DNA of 64,000 bases from Sphingomonas sp. ERG5 (GCF_000803065.1 NZ_JSXI01000036.1:1-64000); one strand, 5' to 3'. Counted from the first letter of the stretch, positions 45,960-55,763 are shown. The notes: a model not told the origin generated them from the letters alone. Numbers and translations are program-made.

Positions 45960-46601
45960 ATGATGAAGAAGACTTTTCCGCTCCTGGTAGTTGCGGCCCT
46001 TGCACTGCCGATCGCCGCGCAAGCGCAGGACCGTTCCGCACAGGGTGCGTCGCGGACGCAGGGCGAGCCGTCGCCCTTTGCCGGCACGCACGCCACCGTC
46101 GAAATCGGCCGCAACGACACCAAGGTCCGTCAGGACGGCGCCCCGGCATCGAAGCCCTTCGAGCACAAGGCGGGCCTCGCCAAACTCCGTGGCGCCGTCG
46201 GCTATGATGCGGCGCTTGGTTCCAATTTTCTGGTCGGCGCGGAAGCCGGAATCGGTACGGGTGGACGCTCGTTCAAGCAGCGCTCGCTTGCGGGCGGCAC
46301 ATACCGTTTCCGCCCCGGTCTCACTTATGACCTCACCGCGCGCGCGGGTGTCATGCCAGTGAAGAATTTGCTGATCTATGGGCGTGGCGGCTATCGCTGG
46401 ATGCGCAGCAAGGAAGAAATCACCGGCCAGACCACCGGCAACGGCGTGTACAAGCAGACCGATGGCGGCTGGACCTATGGCGCCGGCGTGGAGCTTGCGC
46501 TGAGTTCGTCCTTCTCGCTGCGCGGCGAGTATAACCGGACCAATTTCGACAAAAATCTGCGCCAGAACCGATTGTCGCTGGGCGGATCGTTCCGCTTCTG
46601 A
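45960..46601 (+). CDS. Outer-membrane beta-barrel protein
   Basis: A 213-residue protein. The signal peptide ends at AQAQ (MMKKTFPLLVVAALALPIAA). After a disordered stretch (about 25-40) come alternating strands typical of an eight-stranded OmpA/OmpX-like barrel: HATVEIGRND, GAVGYDAAL, FLVGAEAGIG, LIYGRGGYRWM, WTYGAGVEL, SLRGEYNRTNF and the terminal LSLGGSFRF with C-terminal phenylalanine. Start follows AGGGAG. It lies 79 bases after the kinase and may be controlled by that system. Function unknown. Confidence 0.85.
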   Translation: MMKKTFPLLVVAALALPIAAQAQDRSAQGASRTQGEPSPFAGTHATVEIGRNDTKVRQDGAPASKPFEHKAGLAKLRGAVGYDAALGSNFLVGAEAGIGTGGRSFKQRSLAGGTYRFRPGLTYDLTARAGVMPVKNLLIYGRGGYRWMRSKEEITGQTTGNGVYKQTDGGWTYGAGVELALSSSFSLRGEYNRTNFDKNLRQNRLSLGGSFRF

Positions 46602-46616
46602 TGACCCCAATGAAAG

Positions 46617-46645
46617 CCTTGGCGCGCCCCTTCGGCGCGCCAGGG
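46617..46645. terminator. Bidirectional hairpin between barrel gene and recN
   Basis: The left arm (46617-46628) pairs with GGCGCGCCAGGG (46634-46645) with one G-T pair and a CCTTC loop. TTTA follows on the plus strand and GGCTTTC on the minus strand. It fills the 45-base gap between convergent genes. Confidence 0.75.
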
Positions 46646-46646
46646 T

Positions 46647-48311
46647 TTACGCTGTTTCCAGCAATCGCTCCGCCTGCGCCCGCGCTTCATCGGTGATGGT
46701 TGAACCAGAGAGCATGCGCGCGATCTCTTCGCGGCGCTGCGTATCATCGAGCGACCGGACGCCGGTACGGGTGACGATGCCGTCATGGCTCTTGGCGATC
46801 AGCAGATGATGGCCGCCGCGCGCCGCGACCTGCGGGCTATGCGTGACGACAAGCAGTTGAGTATTGCCCGCCAGCCGCGCGAGCCGCTCGCCGATCGCGC
46901 TCGCAACCGCGCCGCCGACGCCGCGATCGATTTCGTCGAAGATCATCGTTGCCGCACCGCCTTCCTCGGCCAGTGCGACCTTCAGCGCGAGGATGAAGCG
47001 CGACAGCTCGCCGCCGCTGGCGATCTTGGTCAGCGCGGCGAATGGCGCGCCGGGGTTGGTGGAAATTTCGAATTCGACCCGATCCTTGCCTGCCGCGCCC
47101 CAGCTGTCGGCGGCCAGTGGCGCGATCGCGGTACGGAAGCGCGCGGCATCGAGCTTCAGCGGCGCGAGTTCGCTCTTCACCGCGGCGTCGAGCCGCGCCG
47201 CCGCCTCGGTGCGCCGCACGGTAAGCGTCCCCGCTTCGGCGTCATAAGTCTTCGCCGCTTCGGCCAGCGCCCGTTCCAGTGCGGCGATTCCCGCGCCGCC
47301 GCTTTCGATCCGCTCCAGCTTGGCCGCCAGTTCCTCGCTCAGCGCGGCAAGGTCGTCAGGCTGCACCCGGTGCTTGCGCGCCAGTGCCCGCAAGTCGAAC
47401 AGGCGCGTCTCGTCCTCTTCCAGTCGCGCCGGGTCGAATGCCAGCGCGGCGGCCGCTTCATCGACCTTCTCCTGCGCCTCGGCGCTTTCGATGATCGCGC
47501 GGTCGATCGCCGCGAGCGCTTCGCCCAGCGCTTCATGATCCTCGCCGACGCGTTCGAGGATCCGAGCCGCCTGGCGCAAGCGGGCCAGGCCGCCATCGGA
47601 TCCTTCGAGCAGATCGGCGATCGCCTGCAAGTCGCCGGCGATCTTCTCGCCGCGCTGCATCCCGGCACGGCGAGTGGCGAGGACTTCCTCTTCGCCGGCT
47701 TCGGGAGCGAAGGCGGTCAGTTCGGTGACGGCATGCTCGAGCCATTCGCGATCACGCGCCTGTACGTCGAGTTCGTCGCGCGCCGTTGCCAGTGCCGTCT
47801 CGGCCGCGCGCCAGACGCGGTGCGCCCGGGTTGCCGGGCCGGTATCGATCCGGCCGAATGCATCGAGCAGCGCACGGTGGCCGGCTGGCGCAAGCAGGCC
47901 GCGATCATCATGCTGTCCGTGAATCTCGACCAGATATGCGCCCACTTCGCGCAACAGGCCGGCGGAGGCGGGCTGGTCGTTGATGAAGGCGCGGCTGCCA
48001 CCATCGGCCTTGACGATGCGACGCACGATCAGCGGCTCCCCGGGATCGATGTCGAGGCCGTTCTCGCTCAGCAGCGCCGCAATCGGGCCGTCGCGATGCG
48101 GGGTGTCGAAGCTCGCCGTGACCACCGCCTGCGCCGTACCGTGCCGTACCAGCGCGGTATCGCCGCGCGCGCCGAGCGTGAGGCCAAGCGCGTCGAGCAG
48201 GATCGATTTGCCCGCGCCGGTTTCCCCGGTGAGCACGCCGAGCCCGCCGTGAAACTCCAGGTCGAGTGCCTCGATCAGCACGACGTCACGGATGGAAAGC
48301 GCGGTCAGCAT
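46647..48311 (-). CDS. recN: DNA repair protein RecN
   Basis: A 554-residue SMC-like ATPase for double-strand-break repair. Walker A GETGAGKS is at 29-36, the long coiled-coil middle covers about 150-380, and the C-terminal half has the signature FSRFILA-type LSRFILALK, Walker B TMIFDEIDRGVGG and the switch histidine in VTHSPQVAARG. Length matches E. coli RecN (553). It is directly downstream of bamD, an order common in alphaproteobacteria. Confidence 0.96.
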   Translation of the reverse strand: MLTALSIRDVVLIEALDLEFHGGLGVLTGETGAGKSILLDALGLTLGARGDTALVRHGTAQAVVTASFDTPHRDGPIAALLSENGLDIDPGEPLIVRRIVKADGGSRAFINDQPASAGLLREVGAYLVEIHGQHDDRGLLAPAGHRALLDAFGRIDTGPATRAHRVWRAAETALATARDELDVQARDREWLEHAVTELTAFAPEAGEEEVLATRRAGMQRGEKIAGDLQAIADLLEGSDGGLARLRQAARILERVGEDHEALGEALAAIDRAIIESAEAQEKVDEAAAALAFDPARLEEDETRLFDLRALARKHRVQPDDLAALSEELAAKLERIESGGAGIAALERALAEAAKTYDAEAGTLTVRRTEAAARLDAAVKSELAPLKLDAARFRTAIAPLAADSWGAAGKDRVEFEISTNPGAPFAALTKIASGGELSRFILALKVALAEEGGAATMIFDEIDRGVGGAVASAIGERLARLAGNTQLLVVTHSPQVAARGGHHLLIAKSHDGIVTRTGVRSLDDTQRREEIARMLSGSTITDEARAQAERLLETA

Positions 48312-48393
48312 GGTTCCACGCCGCCCTTAACGGAAATCACGGTGTTCTGGAATTGTTCTTTTGGCGGCCGGTTGCGGCACCGACGCCGCCGCG

Positions 48394-49314
48394 TCAGTTG
48401 CCGCTCGGGCTGCTGTTGGACGAGGCCGGGGCCTTTTCGTCCTTCGGCGCAACCGCGTTGGAGCCGGGCAGGGTTGGCTTCGCGCCCGCCGTGCCATCTG
48501 GAATGATCTGCTGGCCCTTTTCGACCGGCGTCATCGCGACCGCAGGGTGATCGTCGATCAGCTTGTAGGCGCGCTTATACCAGTCGGTGCCGGGATAGTT
48601 CGCACCAAGCACCGCGGCGGATTTCTTCGCTTCATCGGGCACGCCGAGCGCGAGATAGGTTTCGGTCAGCCGCATCAGCGCCTCGGGCGTGTGCGTCGTC
48701 GTCTGATAATCGTCGATCACCTTGCGGAAGCGCAGCGTCGCGCCGAGCCATTGGCCACGCGATTCGTAGAAGCGCCCGATTTCCATTTCCTTGCCGGCAA
48801 GATGGTCGCGGACCAGATCGATCTTGAGCCGCGCATCGGATGCGTAGCGCGTATTGGGATAGCGACGGGTCAGTTCGCCGAGCGAATCGAGCGCTTGCTG
48901 CGTGATCTTCTGATCGCGGGTGACGTCGCTGATCTGTTCGTAATAACCGAGCGCGATCAGGTAATAGGCATAGGGAGCGTCGCGGTTGCCGGGATGGACC
49001 GACAGGAAGCGCTGCGACGACTGGATCGAGCTGGTGTAATCCTTGCTCAGATAGTTGCTGAACGAGCTCATCAACTGCGCGCGGCGTGCCCATACCGAAT
49101 AAGGATGCTGGCGCTCGACTTCGTCGAACAACGCCGCGGCTTCCTTGTAGCGGCCCTGGTCGAGCCGCTTCTTCGCGGCCGAATACAGCGTGCCGACGTC
49201 GCGCGCGACATAGGGGACGTCGTTCTTGCCGCGGTTGCGGGCGCAACCGGCAATCGGAAGCGCCAGCGCGGCGATGAGCGCAAGCGCTAGCGGACGGGAC
49301 ATTGAGATACGCAT
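48394..49314 (-). CDS. bamD: Outer membrane protein assembly factor BamD
   Basis: A 306-residue lipoprotein of the BAM complex. The signal peptide ends in lipobox PIAGC (MRISMSRPLALALIAALALP, then C24). Five TPR repeats follow (LYSAAKKRLDQGRYKEAAAL, FDEVERQHPYSVWARRAQLM, etc.). The last 45 residues form a Pro/Ser/Ala-rich tail. BamD binds BamA and BamE in the periplasm during outer-membrane protein insertion. ATG 49314 was chosen over a frame reaching 49563. It precedes recN by 82 bases. Confidence 0.95.
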   Translation of the reverse strand: MRISMSRPLALALIAALALPIAGCARNRGKNDVPYVARDVGTLYSAAKKRLDQGRYKEAAALFDEVERQHPYSVWARRAQLMSSFSNYLSKDYTSSIQSSQRFLSVHPGNRDAPYAYYLIALGYYEQISDVTRDQKITQQALDSLGELTRRYPNTRYASDARLKIDLVRDHLAGKEMEIGRFYESRGQWLGATLRFRKVIDDYQTTTHTPEALMRLTETYLALGVPDEAKKSAAVLGANYPGTDWYKRAYKLIDDHPAVAMTPVEKGQQIIPDGTAGAKPTLPGSNAVAPKDEKAPASSNSSPSGN

Positions 49315-49439
49315 CGCGGCTACCCTTAGCCCAGCCCGCCGCACCCTCACAATGTTTTTTGCCATGGGGCGCGGCGGGATCGCGTGGCGGGATTTGTGCG
49401 TTGCAGCTATGCCAGTCCGGCACACGGAGGATTCGACAC

Positions 49440-50264
49440 ATGACCGCGACCTTGCTCGCCACGCGCCGGGTGGAAAAGCCATGGGGCCGCCATAAGTTGT
49501 GGCCGGGTTTTCCCGATCCGGCCGCCGCCGATGCGCCGATCGGCGAGGTGTGGTTCGAGGCACCGGATCCGGGCGAAGCCGACCTGCTGATCAAATATCT
49601 CTTCACCTCCGAAAAATTGTCGGTGCAGGTCCACCCTGGCGATGCCGAGGCACGTGCCCGCGGCTTGCCGCGCGGCAAGGACGAATGCTGGGTGATTCTT
49701 GCTGCCGAACCCGATTCGACCATTGCGCTCGGTACGCTCACGCCGATGTCGAAGGAAGAATTGCGGGCTTCTTCGCTCGACGGGTCGATCGAGCACAAGC
49801 TCGACTGGAAGCCGGTCAAGGCGGGCGACTTCTTCTATTCGGCGAGCGGCACGATCCACGCGATCGGCGAGGGCGTCACGATAATCGAGATTCAGCAGAA
49901 TTCCGATACGACCTATCGCCTCTATGATTATGGTCGCCCGCGCGAACTGCATCTGGATGATGGCGTAGCGGTGGCCAATGCCGTGCCGTTCGTCGCGCCC
50001 TCCGCGCCGGGCCGGGTGGCGGAGGACCGGATCATCCTGGTCGAAGGGCCGAAATTCGTGCTCGAACGCTGGCCCGGTGGTACACGCTCGGTCGTGCTGC
50101 CGGCGGGCGTGTCGGGCTGGTTCATCGCGGTGAGCGGTGACGGTATGGCGGACGGAGTCGCGTGGCGGGCGGGCGAGTGCCTGATGCTGGACGGCAGGAC
50201 CGAGATCGTGGCGTCGGCCGGGAGCGACCTGTTGTTCGCTTATCCAGGCGATACGCGGATCTGA
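49440..50264 (+). CDS. manA: Class I mannose-6-phosphate isomerase
   Basis: A 275-residue cupin enzyme, shorter than E. coli ManA and like the compact bacterial type. RVEKPWGRHKLWP opens the fold; the zinc ligands are expected in LSVQVHPGD, and SASGTIHAIGEGVTIIEIQQ provides the second histidine and catalytic area. It converts fructose 6-phosphate to mannose 6-phosphate for GDP-mannose and polysaccharide synthesis. Start follows GGAGG. A glycosyltransferase gene follows 49 bases later, which fits a polysaccharide role. Divergent from bamD. Confidence 0.9.
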   Translation: MTATLLATRRVEKPWGRHKLWPGFPDPAAADAPIGEVWFEAPDPGEADLLIKYLFTSEKLSVQVHPGDAEARARGLPRGKDECWVILAAEPDSTIALGTLTPMSKEELRASSLDGSIEHKLDWKPVKAGDFFYSASGTIHAIGEGVTIIEIQQNSDTTYRLYDYGRPRELHLDDGVAVANAVPFVAPSAPGRVAEDRIILVEGPKFVLERWPGGTRSVVLPAGVSGWFIAVSGDGMADGVAWRAGECLMLDGRTEIVASAGSDLLFAYPGDTRI

Positions 50265-50313
50265 TGTGCAGGAAGGGCCAAAGTAACTTTCGCGCGCTAC
50301 ACCGGCATCCGCC

Positions 50314-51519
50314 ATGCTTCGTGTCCTGACCCTCTCGACTTTGTTCCCCGATAGTTCGCGGCCCAATTTCGGTGTGTTCGTCGAACGCCAGACACTGGGG
50401 CTCGCCGCACATCCGGATGTCGATGTGCGTCTCGTCGCACCGGTCGGACTGCCTGGCTGGCCGCTCGCCGCGTTGGCACATTACAAGCCGCTCGCCGCCT
50501 TGCCCGGGCGAGAGTCATGGAAGGGGCTCGACACATACCGCCCCCGCTTCGCAACGATCCCGGGTACCGGCGGGCGCTTCCACGCGGCTGCACTGGTGCG
50601 CCGGTTGAAGCCCTTGCTTGCGGAGATTCGTCGCGATTTCGCGTTCGACGTGATCGACGCCGAATTCTTTTTCCCTGATGGTCCAGCCGCGGTGACGCTG
50701 GGCGAGCATTTCGGCGTGCCGGTATCGATCAAGGCGCGGGGCGCGGACATCCATCATTGGGGCACGGCGCCGGCCACCGCCGCTCAGGTCGTCGCTGCCG
50801 GAAGGCAAGCGCGGGGCATGCTCGCGGTATCGCAGGCGATGAAGGCCGATATGATTGCGATCGGCATCCCGGCCGAGCCTATTCGCGTGCACAGTACCGG
50901 GGTCGATCTCGGCCGTTTCGCCCCTCGCGATCGAGGCGCGGGCAAGGCTGCGTTCGGCGTGACTGGTCCGCTGGTCGTGTCGCTCGGCGCGCTGATCCCG
51001 CGCAAAGGGCATGACATCGTGCTGCACGCGGTCGCGTCGCTGCCGGGCGTCTCGCTGCTGATCGCGGGCGAGGGGCCGGAGCGCGCGGCGCTTGAGGCGG
51101 AGATTGCGCGAGCAGGGGTGAGCGACCGAGTCCGCCTGCTCGGCAGCGTACCGCATGCCGATCTGCCCGCGTTGCTTGCCGCCGCCGATGTCATGGCGCT
51201 CGCCTCATCGTCGGAGGGACTCGCCAATGCCTGGGTCGAGTCGCTCGCCTGCGGCACGCCGATCGTCATCACCGATGCTGGAGGTGCAAGCGAGGTGGTG
51301 ACGTCTCCAGCGGCCGGTCGCATCGTGCCGCGCGACACTGCTGCATTCGCAACGGCGATCGCCGACCTGCTTGCAGCACCCGCGCCGCGCGATGAAACAC
51401 GAAGCGCGGCGGCGCGCTTCACGTGGGAAGCGAACACCGCCGCGCTGTACGAGCATCTTTCAGTATTGGTCGATCACTTCCGGGTTTTCCACGACACTCC
51501 GCGCCATTCCGCTGCCTGA
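50314..51519 (+). CDS. Family 4 glycosyltransferase
   Basis: A 401-residue GT-B enzyme. The N-terminal acceptor domain starts VLTLSTLFPDSSRPNFGVFV; the C-terminal donor domain has SLGALIPRKGHD, LIAGEGPERAAL and the E-x7-E motif in SSEGLANAWVESLACGTP. It transfers a sugar from a nucleotide donor in cell-surface glycan synthesis; donor and acceptor are unknown. It probably shares a transcript with the mannose-6-phosphate isomerase. Its last 46 bases overlap the 3' end of the convergent DUF3089 gene. Confidence 0.9.
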   Translation: MLRVLTLSTLFPDSSRPNFGVFVERQTLGLAAHPDVDVRLVAPVGLPGWPLAALAHYKPLAALPGRESWKGLDTYRPRFATIPGTGGRFHAAALVRRLKPLLAEIRRDFAFDVIDAEFFFPDGPAAVTLGEHFGVPVSIKARGADIHHWGTAPATAAQVVAAGRQARGMLAVSQAMKADMIAIGIPAEPIRVHSTGVDLGRFAPRDRGAGKAAFGVTGPLVVSLGALIPRKGHDIVLHAVASLPGVSLLIAGEGPERAALEAEIARAGVSDRVRLLGSVPHADLPALLAAADVMALASSSEGLANAWVESLACGTPIVITDAGGASEVVTSPAAGRIVPRDTAAFATAIADLLAAPAPRDETRSAAARFTWEANTAALYEHLSVLVDHFRVFHDTPRHSAA

Positions 51520-52715
51520 CGATCGGCAAGCGTTACCAAATTGCCCATCTCGACCGGCATGTCGATCAAATGCAGGCCCCAATCCTTGAGCGTCTGCCCG
51601 CCGATCACGACGTCGCCGACGATCGTGTCGGTCCGCGCATCCTTCGGATCGGCATTCACCGTCACCGCGAGATAGTCGAAGCCGTCCTTCGACACGCATT
51701 CGGCCGAGATCAAACCCGGCACCTTCACGAAGCCGGTGGTGACCGGTGCGCCGCCCGCAGCCCAGGGACCCATTGGCGTGCTGCCCAACCCTGCGCCCTT
51801 TGCACCCAGGATCGCGTCGGTCACGGCCTTGCCGCCGGCCAGCGCCGCCGGGTTGGTGCAAGCGACCGACTGACCTGGAGTTGCGACCTTGCCGAAGCGG
51901 CTCGTCGCCGGCGGCGGCGAATCGGCGCGGAAAGTGACGTAAGTGACGACGCAGCGATACTGGCCGTCGGCGCGGCATAGCGGCATCTTCTTCAGGTCGC
52001 CGCCAACCACCTGGCCGGTCGGCACCGCGACATTGGTACCGATCAGCATCGCCGAGGCGATCTTGCGCAGCACTGCCGGGTTGGTCTCGATTTCCCTGGC
52101 GATCAGTTCCTTCAGGATGCCGGCACCCTGGCTATGGCCGATCAGCACCACGCCGCGGCCATTATTGTCGCGTTCGAGATAGTCGTCCCATGCCGCTTTC
52201 ACATCGGCATAGGCCATGGCGCGGTCCATCGCGACCGGCTTGCCCTGCAGTATCGATTGAAGCGCGGTCAGCGTCACCTGGCGATAGAGCGGCGCATAGA
52301 CCTTGCACTTCTGGCCGAAGCGCGCGGCCTGGAATGCAGCGACATTCCTTTCCTCGTCCCCCGCGGTCATGTCGCTGTTCGGCGTCGCATCGAGCGACAC
52401 GGTCGGATAGACATAGAAACAGTCGAACTGGATCAGCGGATCGGGCTTGAACTTCTCGATCTTCTGCTTGCCGTCGGGGCGGATCACCGTGACGTCCTGA
52501 TTGGCGGCGCAGGCATCGGCGCGGCCCGGGCGGCACAGCCAGCTGGCGTCCTGCTTGTAATCCGGCGCGGGTGCCGGGCTGGCCGGCGTGGGAGGGGCAG
52601 GGGGCGGTCCGTTGACCGTAGCTGGCGGCGCGTTTTGCGGCGACGTCGTCGGTGGTGTCTGGGCAATGGCGGGTGTCGCGATCAGGGCAAGCAGCAGCGC
52701 GGTGGATTTCATCAT
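51474..52715 (-). CDS. DUF3089 alpha/beta-hydrolase, exported
   Basis: A 413-residue protein. The signal peptide (MMKSTALLLALIATPAIAQ) leads to a 35-residue Pro/Ala/Thr-rich linker. The hydrolase fold contains VDCFYVYPT-like FDCFYVYPTVSLD, the nucleophile elbow GHSQGAG and a C-terminal HLIDMPVEMGNL. DUF3089 members are lipase-like esterases of unknown substrate. The start lies in AGGGAGGGAATGATG, so either ATG (52715 or 52712) may be used. It overlaps the convergent glycosyltransferase gene by 46 bases. Confidence 0.87.
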   Translation of the reverse strand: MMKSTALLLALIATPAIAQTPPTTSPQNAPPATVNGPPPAPPTPASPAPAPDYKQDASWLCRPGRADACAANQDVTVIRPDGKQKIEKFKPDPLIQFDCFYVYPTVSLDATPNSDMTAGDEERNVAAFQAARFGQKCKVYAPLYRQVTLTALQSILQGKPVAMDRAMAYADVKAAWDDYLERDNNGRGVVLIGHSQGAGILKELIAREIETNPAVLRKIASAMLIGTNVAVPTGQVVGGDLKKMPLCRADGQYRCVVTYVTFRADSPPPATSRFGKVATPGQSVACTNPAALAGGKAVTDAILGAKGAGLGSTPMGPWAAGGAPVTTGFVKVPGLISAECVSKDGFDYLAVTVNADPKDARTDTIVGDVVIGGQTLKDWGLHLIDMPVEMGNLVTLADRQAAEWRGVSWKTRK

Positions 52716-52801
52716 TCCCTCCCTCTTTCGCGATAATCTAGCGTGATTGGCGCGCTCGCGTCGAGAGGGCGCGTAGGGCGTTCGCAGGCGGAATATGACC
52801 G

Positions 52802-53173
52802 TTAGGCGAAGGGGTAGAGCGCGGCGGCGATCCAGCGGCCCTCGCCGCGCAGCACGGCCCAGGCCCGCGCAGCGGCACGACTGTCCATCGCCTCGATCCC
52901 GCAACCGCGCGCCTCGATCGCCCTGACCAGCGATACCGGTGGGCGGACGAGAGACCGGCCCGTCCCGAGCAGCAGGAATTCAGGCAGCGGATCGAGCGCG
53001 AGCAGCGGGTCGAGATCGGCCAGCGTCAGCGCGGCGACCGGGGGGGGCGTCCAGCCATCGGCGCGCACCGGCGTGATCAGCAGCGCAGCATAGACGCCGT
53101 CATCGATCTTGAAACCGCCAGCCGAAAAGCCCGAAATCATCGGGCCATCGGTCCTGGCCTTTTCCATTTTCAT
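52802..53173 (-). CDS. Mth938-like domain-containing protein
   Basis: A 123-residue protein of the Mth938/NDUFAF3 family: ISGFSAGGFKIDDGVYAALL, then ALDPLPEFLLLGTGRS and a terminal WAVLRGEGRWIAAALYP. The mitochondrial relative assists complex I assembly; the bacterial role is unknown, and the gene is regularly next to secDF in alphaproteobacteria. Its ATG overlaps the secF stop (ATGA), so it is part of the yajC-secD-secF transcript. Confidence 0.9.
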   Translation of the reverse strand: MKMEKARTDGPMISGFSAGGFKIDDGVYAALLITPVRADGWTPPPVAALTLADLDPLLALDPLPEFLLLGTGRSLVRPPVSLVRAIEARGCGIEAMDSRAAARAWAVLRGEGRWIAAALYPFA

Positions 53174-54144
53174 CAGGGGCGGTCTTTGGGACCGACCCGC
53201 TCCGCGTTCTGGGGTGCCGTCGGCGCGTCGGGCTTGTTCGGGTCGGCACGCAAGCCGAGTGAGATGAGCAGCGACGACGAGACATAGATCGACGAATAAG
53301 TGCCGACGAAGATGCCGAGGATCATCGCCGCGGTGAAGCCGCGCAGCACATGCCCGCCAAAGGCGAGCATCGCGCCAAGCGCCAGCAGGATGGTCAACGA
53401 GGTCATCACGGTACGCGGCAGCGTCTCGTTGACCGACAGATCGATGATCCCCGGCATGTCCATCTTGCGATAGCGGCGCATATTCTCACGGATACGGTCG
53501 TCGATGACGATCTTGTCGTTGATCGAATAGCCAATGATGGTCAGCACCGCTGCGACGATGTTGAGGTCGAAGTCGAGCTGCGTCAGTGCGAAAAAGCCAA
53601 GCGTCATGAGCAGATCGTGGACGATCGCGACCACGGTCGACACGCCGAACTGCCATTCGAAGCGGAAGATCGCGAACAGGCCGATGCCGATCACCGCGAG
53701 TACGACCGCGAGAATGCCGTTGCGGACCAGTTCGTCCGAGACCTTGCCCGAGACGGTCGAGTAGCGCGAGAAGGTTGCGCCGGGGAACTCCGCCGCCAGT
53801 GCGGTCTCGACCTTCTTGACCACTGCGTTGGTCGCGCCCTCATCGGCGCTCGCGACGGCCGGCAAGCGGATGGTCAGCGTGCGGGGACCGCCGAATTGCT
53901 GCAGCGTGGCATCGCCGACACCAAGCTTGTCGACGGCTTCACGGACCTTGTTGAGATCGGGATCGGTAGCGAACTTCTCCTCGATCATCAGGCCGCCGAC
54001 GAAATCGACGCCGAAGTTCAGGCCTTTGGCCCAGACCAGTCCGACCGCGGCGAGCGACAGCGCCATGGTCAGCGCGAAGGCCCATTTGCGCAAGGATACG
54101 AACGGGAGGTTCGTATTGTCGGGAACGAGTTTCAGAAGGCGCAT
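53173..54144 (-). CDS. secF: Protein translocase subunit SecF
   Basis: A 323-residue inner-membrane protein with six helices. The first is followed by a periplasmic domain; family motifs are GVDFVGGLMIEEKF, RRYRKMDMPGIIDLSVNETL and RTVMTSLTILLALGAM. With SecD it forms the proton-driven SecDF complex that aids protein export through SecYEG. It lies 13 bases after secD and overlaps the next gene. Confidence 0.96.
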   Translation of the reverse strand: MRLLKLVPDNTNLPFVSLRKWAFALTMALSLAAVGLVWAKGLNFGVDFVGGLMIEEKFATDPDLNKVREAVDKLGVGDATLQQFGGPRTLTIRLPAVASADEGATNAVVKKVETALAAEFPGATFSRYSTVSGKVSDELVRNGILAVVLAVIGIGLFAIFRFEWQFGVSTVVAIVHDLLMTLGFFALTQLDFDLNIVAAVLTIIGYSINDKIVIDDRIRENMRRYRKMDMPGIIDLSVNETLPRTVMTSLTILLALGAMLAFGGHVLRGFTAAMILGIFVGTYSSIYVSSSLLISLGLRADPNKPDAPTAPQNAERVGPKDRP

Positions 54145-54157
54145 GGTATTTCGCCGA

Positions 54158-55759
54158 TCAAATATTGATGTCGGTGGGGCGGTTCTTGCGCAGCCACAGC
54201 GCGACCAGCATCCGGGTGAAGACGACGGCGGTGAACACCGACGTGGCGATGCCGATCAGCAACACAGTCGCGAAACCCTTTACCGGTCCCGAGCCCATGA
54301 ACCACATAATCACGCCCGAGATGGCGTGGGTCACGTTGGCCTCGAAGATCGTCCGACTAGCCTCCTTATAGCCAAGCTCGACCGCCTGAACCACATTTCG
54401 ACCGCGCCTTCGTTCTTCGCGGATGCGCTCGTTGATCAGCACGTTGGCATCGACTGCGGTACCGATGGTCAGCACGAAGCCGGCGATGCCCGGCAGCGTC
54501 AGGGTCCCGTTGAGGACCGCCATCACGCCGACGATGATGAAGACGTTGATGACCACTGCGATATTGGCATAGATTCCGAACCGGCCATAGGTCAGCAGCA
54601 TGAACACCACGACCGCGGTGACGGCGATGATCGAGGCGAGAATGCCGGCGCGGATCGACTCCTTGCCGAGATCGGGACCGACGGTCGATTCCTCGACCAC
54701 CTTCAGCGCGACCGGCAGTTTGCCCGAGCGGAGCGCAATGGCGAGCTGATTGGCCGAATCGACCGTGAAGCTGCCCGAAATGCTCGCCGTGCCGCCGAGG
54801 ATCGGTTCGTTGATATTGGGAGCCGAGATCACCTTCTTGTCGAGGATGATCGCGAACGGCTTGCCGACATTGGCTTGAGTCAGGTTGGCGAAGCGCTTGC
54901 CGCCCTGGCTGTCGAAGGTGATGACGACTTCGGGTTCATTGGTCTGCTGGTTGAACGATTGGCGCGCATCGGTCAGCTGGTCGCCACTGATGTTGGGCGA
55001 GCGCTTGACCGCGATGACCGGCATCCCCTGGGGATTGTTCGGATAGGGCAAAATCTGGCTGCCGATGGGCGCGGTGCCCTTGGCGAGCAGCGCAGGATCA
55101 GCGGTCTGGTCGACCAGCTTGAATTCGAGTTCGGCGGTCTCGCCGAGCAGCTTCTTCAGGGCATCGGGATTTTGCAGGCCGGGCACCTGGACGACGATGC
55201 GGTTGGAGCCCTGGCGCACGATGGTCGGTTCGCGCGTGCCGAGTTCGTCGATGCGCTTGCGCACCACTTCGGTCGCGTCGCCCATCGCCTGGTCGACCGC
55301 GGCGTTCAGGCCGGCTTGGGTCGGCTTCATCACGATGCGGCTCGAATCGACGACGTTCAGGTCCCAGTCGCGCTGGCCGGTCAAGGCGACGCCGCTGGTG
55401 AGCTTGTTGAGCACTTCCCGCGCCGCGTCGACCTTGGTCACGTCGCGCAGCAGGAAGCTCAGCGTACCGTCACGTGTCGAAATATCGCCAATGTCGATTC
55501 GCGGCGTGGCGCGGCGCATGCCCGTCGCGACCTGCTCGCGCATCAGCTCGACGCGCTTCGTCGCGATGTCCTTGGTATCCGCCTCGAGCAGCAGATAAGA
55601 ACCGCCGGCGAGATCGAGACCAAGGTTGATCCGCGGATGCGGGAACTTGCCCCAGGAGTTGGTGGTGCTCTCGGGCAGGAAGCTCGGAACGGCAAGCAGC
55701 ATCAGCGCCACCAGGAAGGCGACGATCGACGTTACTTTCCAGCGCGGAAAATCCAGCAT
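54158..55759 (-). CDS. secD: Protein translocase subunit SecD
   Basis: A 533-residue membrane protein. One N-terminal helix precedes the large periplasmic P1 domain (NLGLDLAGGSYLLLE); six helices form the C-terminal half, with GTLTLPGIAGFVLTIGTAVD and NVLINERIREE as the conserved proton-path region. It works with SecF. The gene follows yajC by four bases. The long open frame on the opposite strand is antisense. Confidence 0.96.
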   Translation of the reverse strand: MLDFPRWKVTSIVAFLVALMLLAVPSFLPESTTNSWGKFPHPRINLGLDLAGGSYLLLEADTKDIATKRVELMREQVATGMRRATPRIDIGDISTRDGTLSFLLRDVTKVDAAREVLNKLTSGVALTGQRDWDLNVVDSSRIVMKPTQAGLNAAVDQAMGDATEVVRKRIDELGTREPTIVRQGSNRIVVQVPGLQNPDALKKLLGETAELEFKLVDQTADPALLAKGTAPIGSQILPYPNNPQGMPVIAVKRSPNISGDQLTDARQSFNQQTNEPEVVITFDSQGGKRFANLTQANVGKPFAIILDKKVISAPNINEPILGGTASISGSFTVDSANQLAIALRSGKLPVALKVVEESTVGPDLGKESIRAGILASIIAVTAVVVFMLLTYGRFGIYANIAVVINVFIIVGVMAVLNGTLTLPGIAGFVLTIGTAVDANVLINERIREERRRGRNVVQAVELGYKEASRTIFEANVTHAISGVIMWFMGSGPVKGFATVLLIGIATSVFTAVVFTRMLVALWLRKNRPTDINI

Positions 55760-55763
55760 GGGG

